Of a DNA stretch of 64,000 bases, positions 61,953 to 64,000 are shown in pieces. Both the position numbers and the translations under genes were made by a program. A model generated the notes under the pieces. It worked only from the letters and a program-made list of their open reading frames with translations, searched no databases and had not been told where the DNA came from. Positions within the stretch are counted from its first letter, which is position 1. Each line of letters begins with the position of its first letter. The stretch is from NCBI GenBank assembly GCA_027924645.1, contig BSBN01000860.1, positions 8,370,001 to 8,434,000 of the forward strand. Direction: 5' to 3'. The stretch comes from Cunninghamia lanceolata. Taxonomy: Eukaryota; Streptophyta; Pinopsida; Cupressales; Cupressaceae.

Positions 61953-64000
61953 GTAACTTTACTTTTGAAATCTTTATAAATGCATCTTTAAATCAGAGAT
62001 GACTCTGTCTGTAAATTAGTATGAGTGTTGGTCACGTTAAGTACTGTGAACCAAAGCTATTCAACAAAGCCTATGTTGTAACACCTTATTTAAATAGTTA
62101 ATTGGTACAGTCCTTAAAGCTTGTCACTTAGATATGGTATTAAGCTTAACTTACCTTCAACTGCTCTTCTTTGGGGCTACCTTATTTATTACCTGCAAAC
62201 AAAAGATAAAGCTTATCTTGCATAGAAATTTCTCTCCAGTAAATCTTTGTATTTGAGCGAACTAGAAATGGCACATACAAGTTTTAGTGTGCTTCTTTTG
62301 TTCTGATAAGAAAAACAAATAATTGAGTTCTTAGCATAGAGAAACTAAGCTGACTTCTAAATTGGGTGATTGCAAAAATCTCAAAGCGATTAGAAGAGAT
62401 AATTGGGTTTGAGGATAATTTGGCAAAGTGAGGAGTTATTGGGGGAGCTCTGCAACGGATTCCATCTTTTGTCACATTCCCAGAAATGGGTAATAACTCT
62501 GCAAAGTCTGAAGGAGGAAAGACTATGAGTAATGACTGAAGTAGTCAATCTTAATCACCATGGGGTTGTTGACTAAAATGCATTCTTTGTTGTTATAGTG
62601 AGGCTCAAGAGGTTTTTTTCTAACCATCTTGAGCCTCTGTCATCAATGACAGGATGAGCTTTTTGTCTGTTTGAACTCATTAGTTCGACGTCACGTGAGG
62701 GGTCCCTACCTTATCTATTTGGACTCCTGAGCAAATTGGGACACTTCCACGGTGGGCCGACTTCCCACCCAATGTTTGACAGTTGGATTTTAGAGTGCCT
62801 GGAGGCTGTAGCAGTGGTTACTCGCATAGCTTATTGAGATAGGGTCTTCCGACACTAAATCCAACCTATGACACATAGAGTCGATCGAGAAGGGTGCATG
62901 CATCTATCTTTTGTCTTTAAGTTTGTCCGTCCTCTGCTTGTGTTTTTTTAGAGGAAAATAAACTAGCACTTGGACCCATAGGTTCAATGGGCACACTGAT
63001 AATTAGGGTTATAACATTATTGAGGATTTGCAATTGAATTGGCCTCCTTAATATGTGTATGGTCAAACTTGCAAAAGAAAGAGAAAAAATATTCCAACAT
63101 ATAGAAAATGTCTTTACTCCAAATATATGAAAAGATATGCATGAAGCATGTCCATAACAAGTTGGAGATAAATAAGGTGCCCCCAAAATATTCTAAATTT
63201 GAGGTGGAGAGGGTGGAGACCAAGCCACAAACATACATATTAAATTTAAAATACAACTTAACCAAATACCACACTACACAAAGGCTATACCAAATTTAAA
63301 TTCCAAGAAAAAATGCATTGCAAATAGCATCATGACCACATGTAAATTAATCAAAGTTCTTGGAGATCCAATTAACAATAAATTATTATATAATTCAATT
63401 TTAATTTTTAGTTTGACTTATACACTTTCTTTATAGAAATTTTAGTAGCCTCCTTGTGCTTTCTCCACTCACTTAAAATGTTTTTACATGGAGCATCTAT
63501 ATAATGATATTTTGAAGCCCAATCATGCTTTGTTCCTTAAGCCAATTCATTTCTATGTCCATCAATTTAATTAGCCTGCAAGAAAGGTTAAAAAAATATG
63601 TACCATGTCTTTTAACAAACTCAATTTTTATTCTTAGGTGTTGAGTAGCTAAGTAGTTTTAAAAACATTTATAATGTATCCTAATAGCTCCTTGGTATCA
63701 TAGATGAGATACCACAAATCTCTTGTGTGTTTGACCAACTTGCTCTAACTTAGATGTTGTTTTTGTATATACATGAATTTTGTGCACTTCTTGTAGACAA
63801 CCACCAATATATCATGTCACACAAAATGACAACTACTTGGAACACAAATATTTGCATAGATTGTGATTTAATTTGTGTAAATTCTTGACAAGGTATTGTA
63901 ATAATCTATATGAAACAAACAGGTACATAAAAAGGTAAAAAGTTTGAATTATATGCTATGTTTAGATATGTCTCAACAATATTATTTTTTTAGGGTAATC
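61953..64000. other. Intergenic, one small hairpin
   Basis: AT-rich. A perfect 11-bp inverted repeat GAGGCTCAAGA/TCTTGAGCCTC (62600-62637, 16-nt loop) is the only structured feature. No U-rich tract follows, so it is not called a terminator. Confidence 0.55.

Noticed and set aside
62600..62637. Transcription terminator hairpin
   Set aside because: Intrinsic hairpin terminators are bacterial; no U-tract and no gene ends here.

Overview
This is a plant nuclear genome window: AT-rich, repeat-dominated and intron-bearing. Nearly complete LTR retrotransposons have tRNA-iMet primer sites, there are degenerate CCCTAAA-type telomere-like arrays, and the gene remnants belong to plant families (EP1-like secreted lectins, REM-type B3 domains, PYM, homocysteine S-methyltransferase). 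Heavy repeat load, old degraded insertions and long interstitial telomere-like arrays fit a large gymnosperm (conifer-like) genome. That assignment is inference; no single sequence here proves it. I found no intact protein-coding gene: every recognisable host gene piece is truncated, frameshifted or interrupted by stops.

Layout. 1-1110: about eight copies of a 144-bp satellite. 1111-11504: a 6.3-kb segment (LTR, truncated copia gag, and a 3.3-kb block ending in a second LTR-like sequence) duplicated head to tail, with the first copy cut off by the satellite. 11505-14690: purine/pyrimidine-rich DNA, degenerate telomere-like repeats, a 3' fragment of an EP1-like gene and a candidate terminal exon. 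15050-19870: a decayed Ty1/copia element (minus strand), apparently inside a candidate exon. 20942-24401: two exons of a PYM homologue with a frameshift, then one orphan homocysteine S-methyltransferase exon. 24742-25954: a short non-autonomous LTR element (TRIM-like) with a perfect 5-bp target duplication. 26781-27359: an EP1-like pseudogene that lost its lectin domain. 30060-33760: a dead Helitron Rep/helicase. 34720-34863: a perfect 65-bp hairpin.

34933-41166: a 5' EP1-like fragment whose upstream region is split by a complete 5.5-kb copia element (35608-41119, TSD GATGT). 43590-43765: a copia integrase scrap. 44036-44603: four copies of a 142-bp repeat. 44879-46187: the longest EP1-like copy, with an in-frame nonsense codon and a frameshifting deletion. 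47707-48066: an inverted repeat and a (TA)49 tract. 50539-51095: an unrecognised, frameshifted coding remnant. 51280-58070: minisatellites, then about 4 kb of telomere-like repeats interrupted by a cluster of B3-domain units and by a solo copia LTR (56746-57859). 58071-64000: mostly featureless AT-rich DNA with small repeats.

How it fits together: the window is a record of gene-family decay and transposition. Four EP1-like remnants mark a former local gene cluster broken up by deletion, segmental duplication and copia insertion. Several element types (copia, LTR-like block, TRIM, Helitron) overlie one another. No new molecular system is evident. The most unusual objects are the 65-bp perfect hairpin, the B3/telomere-repeat junction, the truncated 6.3-kb tandem duplication and the LTR palindrome pairs.
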